This document shows positions 1 through 7,770 of a stretch of DNA of 64,000 bases, piece after piece. The number at the start of each line of letters is the position of its first letter. Within the stretch, counting starts at the first letter, position 1. The position numbers and the translations under genes are program-made. The notes beneath the pieces are model-generated. The model was not told the origin of the DNA. It made no database searches and saw nothing but the letters and a program-made list of their open reading frames with translations. The stretch comes from Flammeovirga agarivorans (GTDB taxonomy: Bacteria; Bacteroidota; Bacteroidia; Cytophagales; Flammeovirgaceae), in assembly GCF_012641475.1 (NCBI RefSeq), contig NZ_JABAIL010000002.1:383449-447448 (forward strand), written 5' to 3'.

Positions 1-133
1 AAGTTTTACGGATAACCTTAAACCCGATTTTATTTAACTCCGTTCCCATCCATTGAGAATTGGTATCTGTGATCTGTCCATAGAGGATTTCATCCCCGAT
101 TGTAATAATTTCTACGTAAGTATGTGTATTCAT
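1..133 (-). CDS. cinA: CinA-like nicotinamide-nucleotide amidase/molybdopterin-binding domain, 5' part only
   Basis: Only the first 44 codons lie in the window; the gene runs off the left edge. The start is the ATG at 133-131. The visible N-terminus contains [19 protein letters not shown], followed by W-M-G-x-E-L-N-K-I-G, which is the opening beta strand and GDEIL motif of the CinA N-terminal MoCF-binding-like (COG1058) domain. Full-length CinA usually adds a C-terminal NMN deamidase domain, which cannot be checked here. It is divergent from anmK, with 62 nt between the two starts. The family assignment is confident from this short stretch; enzymatic activity is not demonstrated. Confidence 0.85.
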   Translation of the reverse strand, partial: MNTHTYVEIITIGDEILYGQITDTNSQWMGTELNKIGFKVIRKT

Positions 134-195
134 GTCTCTTTTGTTTTCAAAATAAATTTAGAGTTACGAAATTAAAGGATCTAATTTGACAAATA

Positions 196-1386
196 ATGAG
201 CAGTAAGAACAAATTTCGTATGATAGGTATAATGTCAGGTACAAGCCTCGACGGTGTTGACCTTTGTTATGCCGAATTTTGGAAAGACAGACAAAAACAA
301 TGGCGTTACTATATGCCCTATACCTCAAGCCATGATTGGAATGAGGAGTGGAAACAACGCCTAAATACTGCCGAACATCTTTCTGCATTTGAATATATAA
401 AATTAGACCGTGATCTTGGGAAGAAACTAGGACAATTGGCAAAATGTTTCATTGATGAGCATCAATTAAAGGTAGACTACGTTTGTAGCCATGGTCATAC
501 GATTTTCCATCAGACTGAAATAGGTATTACTTCACAGATTGGCGGCGGCCCTGAAATAGCTGCTGCATCTCAACACAATGTGATCAATGATTTTAGAGTT
601 GCTGATGTTGCATTAGGCGGTCAGGGAGCTCCATTGGTACCGATAGGCGACCGATTACTGTTTAATGAATACCATTATCGTTTAAATCTGGGAGGAATCG
701 GGAATATATCTTATGAAGTCGATAATGAAACCATCGCTTTTGATACTTGCCCTGCCAACATGCCTCTAAATGTCTATATGCGTTCAATAGGAAAAGAATA
801 TGATGATAAAGGAGGAATGGCAAGAAGAGGTAATGTTCAGAAAAATATTTTTGATGCATTAAATAAGCTAGACTTCTATTCTTCATTTGGAGCAAAATCA
901 TTGGGAAAAGAATGGGTAGAAGAACACTACTTACCTATCTTAAATCAGATTGATCGTTTAGAGGACCGTTTAGCTACCAGTATAGAACATACTGCCTATC
1001 AAGTCAATCAGGTAATACAGAATGCGAATAACTTATCAAAAATACACTTCGGAAAACCAAAATTACTGATTACAGGTGGAGGTGCTTATAATGACTATCT
1101 GATAGATCGTATTCGCTCCTATTGTACCACTGTTGAAGTAGTTCTTCCATCAGAAAAAATAATAACACACAAAGAAGCCTTACTTTTTGCCTTTTTAGGT
1201 TGTCTACGTCTAAACAGAGAAAATAACTGTCTTAAGAGTGTAACAGCTGCATCACAAGACAATTGTGGAGGAGTAATACATCATATTTTTGTCAATCAAG
1301 AACAAGATCTAAATAAAGAAAAAGATCAATTAATCGATACTCAAGAAATGCCTTCATTTAATAAGATTATTGGCTGTGGAGGGTAA
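196..1386 (+). CDS. anmK: Anhydro-N-acetylmuramic acid kinase
   Basis: AnmK phosphorylates and opens 1,6-anhydro-MurNAc to MurNAc-6-phosphate during peptidoglycan recycling in the cytoplasm. The product is 396 residues, slightly above the usual 370-390. The N-terminal phosphate loop of the ASKHA fold is visible as GIMSGTSLDGVD (residues 11-22). SHGHTIFHQ, NLGGIGNIS and the C-terminal LLITGGGAYN also match the family. The start ATG at 196 places the first strand normally, so no upstream extension is needed. It is followed 19 nt later by a rhomboid-type gene on the same strand, so the two may be co-transcribed. No MurQ etherase or anhydromuropeptide permease is adjacent. Confidence 0.95.
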   Translation: MSSKNKFRMIGIMSGTSLDGVDLCYAEFWKDRQKQWRYYMPYTSSHDWNEEWKQRLNTAEHLSAFEYIKLDRDLGKKLGQLAKCFIDEHQLKVDYVCSHGHTIFHQTEIGITSQIGGGPEIAAASQHNVINDFRVADVALGGQGAPLVPIGDRLLFNEYHYRLNLGGIGNISYEVDNETIAFDTCPANMPLNVYMRSIGKEYDDKGGMARRGNVQKNIFDALNKLDFYSSFGAKSLGKEWVEEHYLPILNQIDRLEDRLATSIEHTAYQVNQVIQNANNLSKIHFGKPKLLITGGGAYNDYLIDRIRSYCTTVEVVLPSEKIITHKEALLFAFLGCLRLNRENNCLKSVTAASQDNCGGVIHHIFVNQEQDLNKEKDQLIDTQEMPSFNKIIGCGG

Positions 1387-1405
1387 ACTAAATAAATAGA
1401 AAAAA

Positions 1406-1981
1406 ATGCGCATACAATATAATGCACCGGTAACATTGACTTTTACATTTATCTGTGCTGCTTTTATGATATTAAAAAATATTGGATTTGATCTCACACC
1501 TATTTTTAGTGTAGGCACTTTTAGTTCCATGAGCTTTTCCAACCCATTAACCTATTTCAGACTTTTCAGTCATGTGATTGGACATGGAGGATGGGATCAC
1601 TACTTTGGTAATTTCACATATATCCTATTATTAGGACCTATACTCGAAGAAAAATACGGTAGTAAACAGTTACTGACCATGATGTCTATTACGGCACTAG
1701 TAACAGGTTTAATCAACGCCATCTTCTTATCCAGTGGTTTACTAGGTGCCAGTGGCATTGTATTTATGTTTATTCTTTTGAGTTCTGTTGTGAATGTTCA
1801 AAAAGGAGCAATTCCACTAACATTCATCCTTATTGTAATCTTATTCTTAGGGCAAGAAGTAGTTAATGCGTTTAGTGCTGATAATATCTCTCAGATGGCA
1901 CATTTAATGGGAGGTATCTGTGGAGCAATATTTGGGTTTAGCGTAGACAAATACAAACCAAAAGCGAAGTTAAATCAATAG
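1406..1981 (+). CDS. Rhomboid-family intramembrane serine protease
   Basis: A 191-residue polytopic membrane protein with about six hydrophobic segments, the size of a minimal bacterial rhomboid. The catalytic signature is readable: GASG with the nucleophile Ser116, the partner AHLMGG with His166, and H-x3-N (His65, Asn69) in the second helix, which supports the oxyanion hole in this family. Rhomboids cleave single-pass membrane substrates; the substrate here is unknown. It lies 19 nt after anmK and ends just before a hairpin shared with the convergent sulP gene. The fold and family are clear; the physiological role is not. Confidence 0.88.
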   Translation: MRIQYNAPVTLTFTFICAAFMILKNIGFDLTPIFSVGTFSSMSFSNPLTYFRLFSHVIGHGGWDHYFGNFTYILLLGPILEEKYGSKQLLTMMSITALVTGLINAIFLSSGLLGASGIVFMFILLSSVVNVQKGAIPLTFILIVILFLGQEVVNAFSADNISQMAHLMGGICGAIFGFSVDKYKPKAKLNQ

Positions 1982-2000
1982 GTTTCTATATATTTTTAAT

Positions 2001-2054
2001 AATAGCTAATCAAAGAATAGTTTACTCTTTACTACTTTGGTTAGCTATTTTTTT
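2001..2054. terminator. Hairpin terminator between rhomboid and sulP genes
   Basis: AATAGCTAA at 2001-2009 pairs with TTAGCTATT at 2041-2049, and CAAAG at 2011-2015 pairs with CTTTG at 2035-2039 across a G-T wobble. A run of T follows on the plus strand to about 2054. The loop contains the stop codon of the minus-strand sulP gene, so the structure overlaps that gene's 3' end. It should stop plus-strand transcription and may serve both directions. Confidence 0.7.
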
Positions 2055-3737
2055 ATTCTTGAAATTATATGCCTCTTTGTCTTTGATATATTTTATCACA
2101 TCATTTAAGTATAGAAATAATTGGTTGCCCCCCATCTGTTCAACAACCTCTCCTTTATAAAGCAAATCTCTCACTGGGCCAACTACAGAGCACATATATA
2201 GTTCTATTCCTTTTCTTTTTTGTTGATGGATAAATTGCTTCAATTCATTTAAAGCGGTGATATCAATAGAGTTAATACTTTCCGATTTTATTACAATAGC
2301 ATGAATATCAGTTCTTTTTGATAATTCCCGTTTCATTTCATCTAATACAAACCTGATATTACTGAAATACAATGGAGCATCTACTCTAAAAATAATAATA
2401 TGATTTTCTTCTTTTGCACCATCAAACCTTAGGATATTCTTATAAATTCTAGTGTCTTCTATTTTCCCTAAAACAGCCAAATGTGGTTTTAAAGTTTGAT
2501 ACATAAATACCCCTAGTGAAGCAATTACTCCACTACTTAATCCTACAATAACTCCAAATTCTATCGTTAATATAAAAGTTAGGATACTGACTACAAATTC
2601 TCTTTTTCTAAGGAAATAAATTTCTTTGAAGTAACTAAAACTAAACAAAGAAGGCGTTGCTGCAATAATTACTGCAGCGAGTACTGCTTTCGGTAAGTAG
2701 TAAAAGATGTCTGTAAAGAAAAGAAGTACAATGGCGATCATCACACTAGAGATTATATTTGAAGCTCTAGTTTTTGCTCCTGCCTCTTGGTTAATCGCTG
2801 TTCTAGAAAAGCTTGAACTTGCCTGATATCCGCCAAACAAAGTACCAATACTGTTAGACAATCCTAAAGCAATGAATTCCCTATTGATATTAATCTTACT
2901 ATTCCCTTCCTCAACGCTTTTAATGATACTATTGGATACAGTGAAACCGATAATAGCGACAATCACAGAAATAGGTAATAATTCTTTAAGGTTGACTTGT
3001 TCAAAAGATGGAAGAATAAGTTGAGGCAAACCACTTGGTATATTCCCTACTACGCCTACTCCCATCCCTTCAAAATCCATATACATGCTCAACAGTATAC
3101 TAATCACTACGATTAAAGGTGTAGATATCTTTTGTAGATTCACTTTTTTGGCTAAGAAAATGACCAATAGAGTACCGAAACCAACGATTAATATAGGAAA
3201 ATGCATATGAGAAGCTTCAGAAATCATATAATACAACTCCTGATGAAAATATGATGCCTCTACCTTCTCCAACCCGAATAAATGGGTTACCTGACTAAAG
3301 GCTATAAGTAAAGCTGCTGCAGTCGTAAACCCTTTTAATAAGGGCTGAGAAAAGAAATTAGCAATAAATCCAAACTTCAATAGGCCTGCAATTACTTGTA
3401 AAATGCCTGCAAAAAAGACAACTACTATCACATTAGCCACATATTCCTCACTAGACATTACCACTCCTAAAGAAGCAATACCTGAAGCTAATAGCATAGA
3501 ATCTAAAGCAGCAGGTCCTACTACCAACTTTTGTGTTGTGCCAAAAAGGAAATAGCAAATTGGAGCAATCAATGAGGCATATAATCCATATTGTACAGGT
3601 AATCCTGCAATAACAGCGTATGCCATCCCTTGAGGAATTAACATAATTCCAGTCGCGAAACCCGCCGCGGCATCACCAGAAATATTAGAAACCTTGTAGT
3701 TTCTTAATAAGGATAGGGCTGTAATAGGATTCTTCAT
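2022..3737 (-). CDS. SulP-family inorganic anion transporter with STAS domain
   Basis: A 571-residue inner-membrane transporter with the SLC26/SulP layout: about 10-12 hydrophobic segments in residues 15-410, then a cytoplasmic STAS domain in roughly 430-550. The conserved N-terminal element D-A-A-A-G, followed by G-I-M-L-I-P-Q-G-M-A-Y-A, and the later ALGLSNSIGTLFGGYQASSS stretch are typical. STAS residues such as VIKSESINSIDITALNEL are visible. Substrates in the family include sulfate, bicarbonate and other anions; the sequence does not decide between them. No carbonic anhydrase or sulfate-assimilation gene is adjacent. Its start faces the DnaA-box-like cluster. Confidence 0.92.
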   Translation of the reverse strand: MKNPITALSLLRNYKVSNISGDAAAGFATGIMLIPQGMAYAVIAGLPVQYGLYASLIAPICYFLFGTTQKLVVGPAALDSMLLASGIASLGVVMSSEEYVANVIVVVFFAGILQVIAGLLKFGFIANFFSQPLLKGFTTAAALLIAFSQVTHLFGLEKVEASYFHQELYYMISEASHMHFPILIVGFGTLLVIFLAKKVNLQKISTPLIVVISILLSMYMDFEGMGVGVVGNIPSGLPQLILPSFEQVNLKELLPISVIVAIIGFTVSNSIIKSVEEGNSKININREFIALGLSNSIGTLFGGYQASSSFSRTAINQEAGAKTRASNIISSVMIAIVLLFFTDIFYYLPKAVLAAVIIAATPSLFSFSYFKEIYFLRKREFVVSILTFILTIEFGVIVGLSSGVIASLGVFMYQTLKPHLAVLGKIEDTRIYKNILRFDGAKEENHIIIFRVDAPLYFSNIRFVLDEMKRELSKRTDIHAIVIKSESINSIDITALNELKQFIHQQKRKGIELYMCSVVGPVRDLLYKGEVVEQMGGNQLFLYLNDVIKYIKDKEAYNFKNKKIANQSSKE

Positions 3738-3771
3738 GCACTAAAAGTTGTATTTATTAGTTTATATACAC

Positions 3772-3930
3772 TTATCAACAAAACGGTGAATTATCAACAT
3801 TGTTATTCAGATTCATTTACATACCTGTTGATAAGTCATTGATTTACTTGAAATTATACAAGATCAATGCTTTATAATACAATAGTTATCAACAATTTTA
3901 TCTGAATTAGTGTTTATAGTCTGTGAATAA
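3772..3930. repeat. Cluster of DnaA-box-like nonamers (candidate oriC or DnaA-binding locus)
   Basis: TTATCAACA occurs at 3772-3780, 3791-3799 and 3886-3894 on the plus strand and at 3826-3834 on the minus strand. TTATTCACA occurs at 3922-3930 on the minus strand. The classic DnaA box is TTATCCACA, so each copy differs from it at one position. Four identical copies in about 125 bp is far beyond what AT-rich composition predicts: my rough estimate is one or two per 64 kb, and I saw no others while reading. An AT-rich stretch follows and could serve as an unwinding element. The assignment as an origin is inference. Confidence 0.6.
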
Positions 3931-4007
3931 CATCTAATAATCAATCACTTACAATATAATTATTCTTAGATCTCGATATTTTTCTATGTGATCACGGCTC
4001 AAAATTA

Positions 4008-4015
4008 TACCTTTG
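4008..4015 (+). promoter_or_regulatory. Candidate -7 box for the phosphatase gene
   Basis: TACCTTTG matches the Bacteroidota -7 consensus TAnnTTTG and lies 34 nt before the TTG start codon at 4050. No good TTG is found at the usual -33 distance, so this is a partial match. Confidence 0.4.
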
Positions 4016-4049
4016 AATCCAATAAGAAAAAAGATATTAGATCATTATT

Positions 4050-4787
4050 TTGAAAAAGTTAAAATTAAAGACGGACAAATACGTCAGAAGATTTGCGATT
4101 GGTGATATTCATGGTTGTTACCACACCTTGAAATATTTATTAGAAGACGAATTAAAAATTACTACTAACGACTTTATTGTTTTACTCGGAGACTATATCC
4201 ATAAAGGTCCTTACAGCAAAGAAGTGATCGATTATATTCTCGATTTACAAAAAGACGGTTATCATATATATACAATCAGAGGGAACCATGAGCAGAACCT
4301 GATTGACAAGCAGAAAACTTATAAGCCTAAATTTTTACGTTTCATCACAAGGATTTTCACAAAACCTAGAAAGAGTATTCTAAGTGAGGATGGCGTTTTA
4401 TATTGGCACCATAAAGAATTCTTCAATGAACTGCCTTATCATATCATTATTGAAGATTATCACTTTGTGCATGCTGGATTTAATTTTAGTGCCGAAAAGC
4501 CTAAAAAAGACTTTGACGCAATGTTAACCATTAGAAAGCCTTTGCCTCCTATTGAACGTATTAATGAAGTTTTGAAGAAGAAACGATTAGTTCATGGGCA
4601 TACGCCTAAATTTATTTATGAAGTAGAAAAGATGGTCAAAGAAAAAAGAAAGATTATCAATCTAGATTCAGGCTGTGCATATTTGAAAACACCAACTACA
4701 GAACAAAGAAAATATCATGGTTATCTATCTTGTTTAAATTTAGATAGTTTAGAATTGATTAAAGTGAAGAATAAAGATCAACTTTAA
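4050..4787 (+). CDS. PPP-like metallophosphoesterase with altered GDYxDRG motif
   Basis: A 245-residue cytoplasmic calcineurin-like phosphoesterase. Metal-binding motifs are in order: GDIHG (18-22), GDYIHKGP (47-54), RGNHE (77-81), VHAG (140-143) and HGHTP (182-186). In standard PPP serine/threonine or diadenosine tetraphosphate phosphatases the second motif is GDYxDRG; here the Asp-Arg pair is His-Lys, which may change catalysis or substrate. The start is a TTG at 4050, chosen because the next Met is well inside the fold, past GDIHG. The gene stands alone after the DnaA-box-like cluster and 62 nt before a lipid-kinase gene. Substrate unknown. Confidence 0.85.
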   Translation: MKKLKLKTDKYVRRFAIGDIHGCYHTLKYLLEDELKITTNDFIVLLGDYIHKGPYSKEVIDYILDLQKDGYHIYTIRGNHEQNLIDKQKTYKPKFLRFITRIFTKPRKSILSEDGVLYWHHKEFFNELPYHIIIEDYHFVHAGFNFSAEKPKKDFDAMLTIRKPLPPIERINEVLKKKRLVHGHTPKFIYEVEKMVKEKRKIINLDSGCAYLKTPTTEQRKYHGYLSCLNLDSLELIKVKNKDQL

Positions 4788-4849
4788 TGAAAGTTCATTA
4801 AATTAACTATTTAAATTTACCTCGACCGATTAACGTCAAACTATTAAAT

Positions 4850-5752
4850 ATGAGACTATTATTTGTTGTCAACCCTATTTCTGGTGATATCGATAAAGAA
4901 CCTTTCCTTAAGGAAGCTACAGCCCTATTAGATGTATATGATATTCATTACCATATCTTTAGGACTACGGGTAAGGATGATTTAGAAAATCTCAAAAAAG
5001 AGATAGACCATTACCAACCCAGTCGAGTGGCATCTGTAGGTGGTGACGGCACAACTTTATTTACGTCTACAGCATTATTAGATAGTGAAATTCCTTTGGG
5101 CATTATTCCTTTAGGTTCTGCAAATGGAATGGCTGTAGAGTTGTTTGTTGATCCGGATCCAATGTCAGCCCTAAAAGATATTCTGATGTCTAAAATATCT
5201 GTAGGGCTTGATTTATTAAAAGTCAACAACGAACATTATTGTCTTCATATAGGTGATATTGGGGTAAATGCTCAGATTGTTAATGGGTATTCTAAAGATC
5301 CCAATAGAGGTATGACTACCTACTTTAAGTATTTCCTAGAACAACTTAGAGAGACAAACATATTCGATTACACCATAGAGATTGACGGTGAAGAGTATGA
5401 CGAAACAGGTATTATGATGGCGATATGTAATGCTAGAAAATTTGGAACAGGTGTCCCTCTAAATAGTATTAGTAATCCTTTTGATGGTAAATTTGAATTG
5501 GTAGCCATACCAGAAATGAATTTTGAAGATCTTATTATCGTAGGTCTTTCAAAATTTGATGAGAGCTTTTTAGAAGATGCTAATGGCAACGTTTATTCTG
5601 CTGAAAAAGCAAAGATTAAATTTAAAAACCCTCAACTTCTCCAATTAGATGGAGAAGTAATTGGAGACATCACAGAACTTGACATTGAAATTGTGCCTGG
5701 TGCTGTCCAATTTATCACAACAAGAAAAAATCTATTATTAGAAGATTTATAA
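4850..5752 (+). CDS. Diacylglycerol kinase/YegS-family lipid kinase
   Basis: A 300-residue protein with the DAGK catalytic fold. The N-terminal NPISG (8-12), nucleotide-binding GGDGT (64-68) and PLGSANGMA (87-95) motifs are present; in most family members the last reads GTAND, so the Ser and Gly substitutions are mild divergence. The C-terminal half has the usual beta sandwich, including QLDGEVIGD. Members phosphorylate diacylglycerol, sphingosine or related lipids using ATP; the exact lipid is not readable here. It follows the phosphatase gene by 62 nt and ends in a strong terminator. Confidence 0.9.
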   Translation: MRLLFVVNPISGDIDKEPFLKEATALLDVYDIHYHIFRTTGKDDLENLKKEIDHYQPSRVASVGGDGTTLFTSTALLDSEIPLGIIPLGSANGMAVELFVDPDPMSALKDILMSKISVGLDLLKVNNEHYCLHIGDIGVNAQIVNGYSKDPNRGMTTYFKYFLEQLRETNIFDYTIEIDGEEYDETGIMMAICNARKFGTGVPLNSISNPFDGKFELVAIPEMNFEDLIIVGLSKFDESFLEDANGNVYSAEKAKIKFKNPQLLQLDGEVIGDITELDIEIVPGAVQFITTRKNLLLEDL

Positions 5753-5778
5753 AGAATAGAAAAAAACCACAAAACACT

Positions 5779-5820
5779 AAACTTCAATTAGTTAACAAAC
5801 TGATTGAAGTTTTTTTTTAT
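5779..5820 (+). terminator. Rho-independent terminator after the lipid kinase gene
   Basis: ACTTCAAT at 5781-5788 pairs with ATTGAAGT at 5803-5810. The stem continues inward through a T-G wobble and TAGTT/AACT-type pairs to a four-base loop near 5794-5797. A run of nine T follows. This separates the lipid kinase from the cysteine-rich cassette downstream. Confidence 0.85.
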
Positions 5821-5912
5821 TTTTTTTCTAAAATGTGTGTCTTTTCAACTCCTTCCCATACTTCATAGGTGAAAACAGTTTAAAACAATCAAAATTTAAA
5901 AAATAAATTCCT

Positions 5913-6149
5913 ATGAAAACGATCAAAATTTTACATCAATCATGCTGCGGTGTTAACCCAAGAATCAGAAAACAAATTGAAAAAGTGGCTGCAGAAAAAA
6001 ATGTTGAAGTAGCTATTCAAGATGTAACTGATATGATTGAAACAATGCAGTTCGGTACTACAGAGTTTCCTTCTTTGGTAATTGATGGAAAAGTATTCAA
6101 CTACCGCCAAAAAAATACAGATGAGGATGTAGCAGCTATGCTTGCATAA
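5913..6149 (+). CDS. Small thioredoxin-like protein with adjacent Cys pair (copy 1)
   Basis: A 78-residue cytoplasmic protein resembling the small redox-active disulfide proteins often found beside UPF0718 permeases. The first strand is followed by HQSCCGVNP, with vicinal Cys11-Cys12 where thioredoxins have CxxC. The cis-proline loop EFPSLVIDG (Pro53) is intact and supports a thioredoxin fold. It is the first gene of a tightly packed cassette; 45 nt separate it from a second copy. A role in thiol or metal(loid) handling is inferred from the Cys pair and the neighbouring permease, not shown. Confidence 0.8.
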   Translation: MKTIKILHQSCCGVNPRIRKQIEKVAAEKNVEVAIQDVTDMIETMQFGTTEFPSLVIDGKVFNYRQKNTDEDVAAMLA

Positions 6150-6194
6150 TAGCTCTCCTCTAAAATTTCTCATTCACTCTAATAGAAACAAGTC

Positions 6195-6437
6195 ATGGAA
6201 AAGATTATCAAAATTCTTCATCAGGATTGCTGTATGATTAATCCGATCATAAAGAAGAGAGTCGAAAAAGTTGCAGAGAAAAATAATATCGCTGTACAAG
6301 TAGAAGACCTCAGAGAATTAGAACAAGTAATGATGTATGGCACTTCAGAATTTCCTGCAGTTGTGGTAAACGATAAAGTTTACAGTTATAAAAAACATCA
6401 TTCAGATGAAGAATTATTGAAAATCTTAAATGCATAG
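6195..6437 (+). CDS. Small thioredoxin-like protein with adjacent Cys pair (copy 2)
   Basis: An 80-residue paralog of the preceding gene product, clearly similar along its length: KILHQDCCMINP with vicinal Cys12-Cys13, and SEFPAVVVND with cis-Pro54. The N-terminal Cys pair is conserved while the surrounding charges differ, so the copies may contact different partners. The stop codon lies within a few bases of the permease start, indicating translational coupling. Its exact function is unknown; see the cassette finding. Confidence 0.8.
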   Translation: MEKIIKILHQDCCMINPIIKKRVEKVAEKNNIAVQVEDLRELEQVMMYGTSEFPAVVVNDKVYSYKKHHSDEELLKILNA

Positions 6438-6441
6438 TATC

Positions 6442-7410
6442 ATGGAAAGTTTATTAATAAAAGCAGCAGATTATTTAGTTTATCAATTAATAGGTTTAGC
6501 ACCTGAATCAACTTTTGGTAGTGCCTTACATTACTTTCTTGTAGGAACTACTCATATCATTCTCTTAGTAATAATTATTACTTATATCATGGGGATCGTT
6601 CAAAGTTATCTTCCATTAAATAAGATAAGAGCCTACTTAGAGAAAAATAAAAAGTTTGGTATTGGTAACCTTCTTGCTTCCTCTTTAGGCGCTGTAACAC
6701 CATTCTGTTCGTGTTCATCTATTCCTCTTTTTGTGGGGATGATGCAATCAAGAATTCCTTTAGGTATTGCACTTTCTTTCCTGATTACTTCACCTTTGGT
6801 AAATGAAGTGGCTATTGCAATGTTTATTGTTTCTTATGGATGGAAGTTTACCATTATCTATGTGCTTTTCGGAATTCTACTTGGTGTTGTAGGTGGTATC
6901 ATCTTAGATAAAATCGGTATGGCAAAATATGTGGCTGACTGGGTAAAAAACTTAGCGGAGACACATGCTGTAGAGGATAATGACGAAAGATCGTTCGGTG
7001 AGAGATTACCTGAAATTCATGCTGAAACAGTTCAGACATTAAAGAAACTGATTCCATATATCTTAGTTGGTTTGGCTATCGGTTCATTTATTCATGGATT
7101 TGTTCCTCAATCTTTCTTTGAAAAATACATTAATGCTGACAATCCATTTGCTGTACCAATTGCGGTTTTAACAGCAATACCATTATACATTGACGCCGTA
7201 GGTATCTTACCTGTCATTGACTCATTGATTGCTAAGGGAGTACCTATGGGAACAGCAATCGCCTTTATGATGGGAGCCGTTGGCTTATCCTTACCAGAAG
7301 CTTTACTTCTAAAGAAAGTAATGAAGAAGCAATTAATTATCACTTTCTTCAGTACCATTGGCTTAGGGATGATCCTTGCAGGTTATTTCTTCAATATAAT
7401 GTTTAGCTAA
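6442..7410 (+). CDS. UPF0718/DUF318-type permease (ArsP/YraQ-like)
   Basis: A polytopic inner-membrane protein of 322 residues with about eight hydrophobic segments. The family hallmark PFCSCSSIPL (Cys89 and Cys91) is present in the first half, and a second pseudo-repeat follows a charged loop near residues 175-195. Family members include ArsP, an organoarsenical exporter, and other permeases of unknown substrate. The ATG at 6442 is preferred; an in-frame ATG at 6430 would overlap the upstream gene by 8 nt and cannot be excluded. Its stop overlaps the next start by 1 nt, so it is part of one operon. Confidence 0.85.
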   Translation: MESLLIKAADYLVYQLIGLAPESTFGSALHYFLVGTTHIILLVIIITYIMGIVQSYLPLNKIRAYLEKNKKFGIGNLLASSLGAVTPFCSCSSIPLFVGMMQSRIPLGIALSFLITSPLVNEVAIAMFIVSYGWKFTIIYVLFGILLGVVGGIILDKIGMAKYVADWVKNLAETHAVEDNDERSFGERLPEIHAETVQTLKKLIPYILVGLAIGSFIHGFVPQSFFEKYINADNPFAVPIAVLTAIPLYIDAVGILPVIDSLIAKGVPMGTAIAFMMGAVGLSLPEALLLKKVMKKQLIITFFSTIGLGMILAGYFFNIMFS

Positions 7411-7769
7411 TGCAAAATATTTTAAAATCAGGTTTGGCGGTATTTACCGCCTTACTTGCTTCTACCTGTTGTGTAGGGCCCTTGTTAGCTATTGTAGGAC
7501 TAATGGGGGTTTCTGCATCAACATTAACTTGGCTGATAAGTATCAAGCCATTATTAATTGGAAGTAGTTTAATGCTAACAATTTATAATTTGTACAAAGC
7601 CTATTTTCCAAACAAGAAAGAGAGCTGTTGCACTAGTAATATAGAATATGAAGAGTTAGCACTATCAGAAAAAAGAGCATTCCATTTTTTCCAATCTAAA
7701 AGATTTTTATGGGGCATCGCCTTCTTAAATATCTTTATTCTAATACTTCCTTATTTAAACCTAATATAA
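7410..7769 (+). CDS. MerT-like membrane protein
   Basis: A 119-residue inner-membrane protein with three hydrophobic segments. The first helix carries STCCVGPLLA, with vicinal Cys20-Cys21 as in MerT mercuric transporters, and a second pair, ESCC (Cys73-Cys74), lies in the loop after the second helix. MerT moves Hg(II) inward from MerP to the cytoplasmic reductase; no MerA or MerR is nearby, so mercury is only one possible substrate. Its ATG overlaps the permease stop by 1 nt and the next gene begins 1 nt after its own stop. Confidence 0.78.
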   Translation: MQNILKSGLAVFTALLASTCCVGPLLAIVGLMGVSASTLTWLISIKPLLIGSSLMLTIYNLYKAYFPNKKESCCTSNIEYEELALSEKRAFHFFQSKRFLWGIAFLNIFILILPYLNLI

Positions 7770-7770
7770 A

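Larger units (their letters stand above)
3738..4049. other. Intergenic region between divergent sulP and phosphatase genes
   Basis: These 312 bases contain no credible ORF. They hold the five DnaA-box-like nonamers, a very AT-rich stretch around 3841-3960, and a candidate promoter just before the downstream phosphatase gene. The two flanking genes are transcribed away from this region in both directions, as is common at bacterial replication origins, but not proof of one. Confidence 0.7.

Noticed and set aside
164-442. Minus-strand ORF overlapping the anmK start
   Set aside because: It lies opposite a well-supported gene, has no family features, and its composition is that of an antisense frame.
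3772-3930. CRISPR-array interpretation of the repeated nonamers
   Set aside because: Repeats are only 9 bp, irregularly spaced and on both strands; no cas genes are present.
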